NCBI GenBank assembly: GCA_031260765.1
Contig: JAISKX010000250.1
Coordinates: forward strand, 1-7,711
DNA length: 7,711 nt
Reading direction: 5' to 3'
DNA from: Endomicrobium sp.
GTDB taxonomy: Bacteria; Elusimicrobiota; Endomicrobiia; Endomicrobiales; Endomicrobiaceae
The translations under genes and the position numbers were made by a program. The notes beneath the pieces were generated by a model. It was not told the origin of the DNA. It saw only the letters and a list, made by a program, of their open reading frames with translations, and did not search any database. Positions 6,244 to 7,711 of this stretch are shown here, piece by piece (positions within the stretch are counted from its first letter, which is position 1; the number at the start of each line of letters is the position of its first letter).

Positions 6244-7059
6244 TCAATTTTTTCTTAAAATTCTTTTTGCGCTTGCGGCTGATGGTTTTAAGCCTGTCCA
6301 AATTTCAAAAGCCGATATGCCTTGATTTATCAACATCCCCTCGCCGTTAAAAAATTTTATTTTCTTTTGTTTTGCAAGTTTGCAAAGAGCCGTATTGTCT
6401 GCATAAATCAAATCATAAGCGATTGCGCCTTTTTTGACAGAATTTATTGCAAAAGGCAGCTTATCGCCTTTATTTAAGCCGCAAGATGAAGCATTTATAA
6501 TTATATCAGACTCTGCAATATAAGCTGAACTATCTTTTAATTCAATGGCTTTTGCTCCAAATTGTTTTGCAAGAGAAATAGCTTTGCTGTGAGTTCTATT
6601 TGATATATAGACTGATTTCGCTTTATTCTTTTGCGCAAAATATAAAACAGATTTTGCCGCGCCGCCTGCGCCGTATATAAAAATCGTCTTGCCTTCAACG
6701 CTTATCTTTTTGTCTGCAAAATCTTTTTCTATACCAAGATAATCCGTATTATATCCATAAGTCTTGCCGTTCTTAATAAGTATGGTATTTACGCTGCCTA
6801 TAGCCTTCGGCGCAGGGTCTATAAAATCCAACAATTTCATTATTTCAACTTTATGCGGAACTGTTATATTAAAACCGCAAAAACCCAACAATTTCAAAGT
6901 TTCAAAAACCTTTTTCAAATCTTTTTTTTCAACGCTAAAAGCCGTATAAGCGCAATTTAAACCCGCCTCTTTAAACCAATTGTTCTGCATTATCGGCGAG
7001 CGCGACTGCTTTATAGGACAACCTAAAATTGCAAATAATTTTGTATTGACATTTAACAT
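6244..7059 (-). CDS. aroE: Shikimate dehydrogenase (NADP)
   Basis: AroE reduces 3-dehydroshikimate to shikimate with NADPH, in the pathway to chorismate and aromatic amino acids; it is cytosolic. The 271-residue protein is of normal length. The substrate domain shows GCPIKQSRSP (13-22), NITVPHK (64-70, with catalytic K70), SVNTI (89-93, N91) and GYNTD (102-106, catalytic D106). The Rossmann domain has the GAGGAAKS nucleotide loop (130-137) and NRT (154-156), typical of NADP preference. Towards the C-terminus are NASSCGL (189-195, an unusual form of the family NATPxGM), YDLIY (215-219) and GEGMLINQGISAFEIWTG (239-256, Q246). The ATG at 7059 lies 21 bases after the FkbM gene's stop codon and has only a weak GGAT-type ribosome site, so it may depend on read-through translation from that gene. 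Confidence 0.96.
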   Translation of the reverse strand: MLNVNTKLFAILGCPIKQSRSPIMQNNWFKEAGLNCAYTAFSVEKKDLKKVFETLKLLGFCGFNITVPHKVEIMKLLDFIDPAPKAIGSVNTILIKNGKTYGYNTDYLGIEKDFADKKISVEGKTIFIYGAGGAAKSVLYFAQKNKAKSVYISNRTHSKAISLAKQFGAKAIELKDSSAYIAESDIIINASSCGLNKGDKLPFAINSVKKGAIAYDLIYADNTALCKLAKQKKIKFFNGEGMLINQGISAFEIWTGLKPSAASAKRILRKN

Positions 7060-7080
7060 TTTTTTAATCCATTGTAAAAT

Positions 7081-7711
7081 TTAATCTATAGTAATATCCA
7101 ATTCCTTGGGATATGCAAATAAGGCAACTTCAACAACTGCATCATGAAATGGATGGAATTGTTTAATATGGATAGTATAATCCAAATTTTCAACAATCTT
7201 TTCCAAATAAATCTTCATATCAAAAAATTCAATTGGATTATGATAAATAGCCAAGGATAATACAGGGCGGTCTTTTTTAATAGTTTGAACCATCCCCTTT
7301 AATCCATCTAACCCCACACCTTCTAAGTCAGACTTAATAAAGCCAATGTTTAAAGAATGTGTTTGCGCAAAAGAGTCTAAATCACACAATTTGCATACGG
7401 CGCTCCCTTTAGAATATAAATTGGTGCCTTGGTGCGCATCATCTTTTATTAATGTCTCACATTTTTTATCAAATAATCCCATATTAATAAATTCGTATTT
7501 ATCATCAGGAATCTTATTTTGTGTCATAGTTTGAACATACTTATCAAAAATCTTTTTTGAAATGTCAAATGAATATACTTTTCTCGGAAAATAGTATTTA
7601 GCAAAAACAGCAGCGCTATCTCCTATATACGCTCCGCCATCAATAAAATCTTTATTTGCAATATATTGCCTTATTGCCTGATTTGAAAAACGCAATCCAC
7701 AATGGAATAAA
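7081..7711 (-). CDS. FkbM family methyltransferase, N-terminus cut by window edge
   Basis: The frame is open to the right edge, so the true start lies outside the window. The visible part, about 210 residues, is an FkbM-type (Methyltransf_21) SAM-dependent methyltransferase. DFIDGGAYIGDSA is the glycine-rich SAM-binding motif I, followed by KVYSFDISK (acidic end of strand 2), the YEFINMGLFDK strand, LDSF, and FIKSDLEGVGLDGLKGM followed by RPVLSLAIYH, a hallmark segment of this family. The usual FkbM members methylate oxygen atoms of sugars or other metabolites and often sit in polysaccharide or secondary-metabolite loci; the substrate here is unknown. A TTG at 7695 could be read as a start, but the preceding codons (LFHCG) match the HHGLKF-like lead-in of the family, so I treat the gene as partial. 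Its codon use is more uniformly AT-rich than aroE next to it. It shares no obvious pathway with the genes downstream. Confidence 0.82.
   Translation of the reverse strand, partial: LFHCGLRFSNQAIRQYIANKDFIDGGAYIGDSAAVFAKYYFPRKVYSFDISKKIFDKYVQTMTQNKIPDDKYEFINMGLFDKKCETLIKDDAHQGTNLYSKGSAVCKLCDLDSFAQTHSLNIGFIKSDLEGVGLDGLKGMVQTIKKDRPVLSLAIYHNPIEFFDMKIYLEKIVENLDYTIHIKQFHPFHDAVVEVALFAYPKELDITID

Noticed and set aside
7081..7695. FkbM gene as complete with a TTG start at 7695
   Set aside because: The frame stays open to the window edge, the upstream codons fit the family's N-terminal lead-in, and the protein would lack part of the usual N-terminus.

Overview
The window is a compact run of bacterial housekeeping genes, all on the minus strand, so transcription runs from high to low coordinates. 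The DNA is AT-rich with GC-rich patches around Ala and Gly codons and uses the standard bacterial code. Several start codons have good Shine-Dalgarno sequences. A non-mevalonate isoprenoid pathway, a secreted Sec-dependent protein and an MltG-type transglycosylase suggest a low-GC, probably Gram-negative bacterium. I would guess the Elusimicrobiota/Endomicrobia neighbourhood, but no marker gene here fixes the taxon.

In transcription order the layout is: the 3' part of an FkbM-type methyltransferase cut by the right edge (7081-7711); aroE (6244-7059); a membrane PIN/TRAM protein of the YacL type (5140-6198); ispD (4478-5143); ispF (3987-4487); a 250-bp gap holding a nested inverted-repeat element (3781-3967); cysS (2342-3736); a small exported cupin (1842-2294); ruvX/yqgF (1368-1787); a YacP-type NYN-domain nuclease (892-1380); and mltG cut by the left edge (1-913).

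There are two tightly packed blocks. In yacL-ispD-ispF the genes overlap by 4 and 10 bases; in ruvX-yacP-mltG they overlap by 13 and 22 bases. Both look like translationally coupled operons. Four of the five gaps between genes contain a palindrome (1802-1832, 2320-2342, 3781-3967, 6216-6236). The first is a convincing terminator; the others are terminator-like or REP/MITE-like.

Together the genes cover aromatic amino-acid synthesis (aroE), two MEP-pathway steps (ispD, ispF), cysteine-tRNA charging (cysS), RNA processing and decay (ruvX, yacP), and peptidoglycan strand release (mltG). The order yacL-ispD-ispF-...-cysS-...-yacP echoes the Bacillus yac cluster. I see no defence system, prophage, CRISPR array, tRNA or rRNA. 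The observations most worth following are a YacL homologue whose PIN active site looks partly lost while its TRAM domain is intact, and the nested inverted-repeat element between ispF and cysS. I did not find a convincing undescribed multi-gene system.
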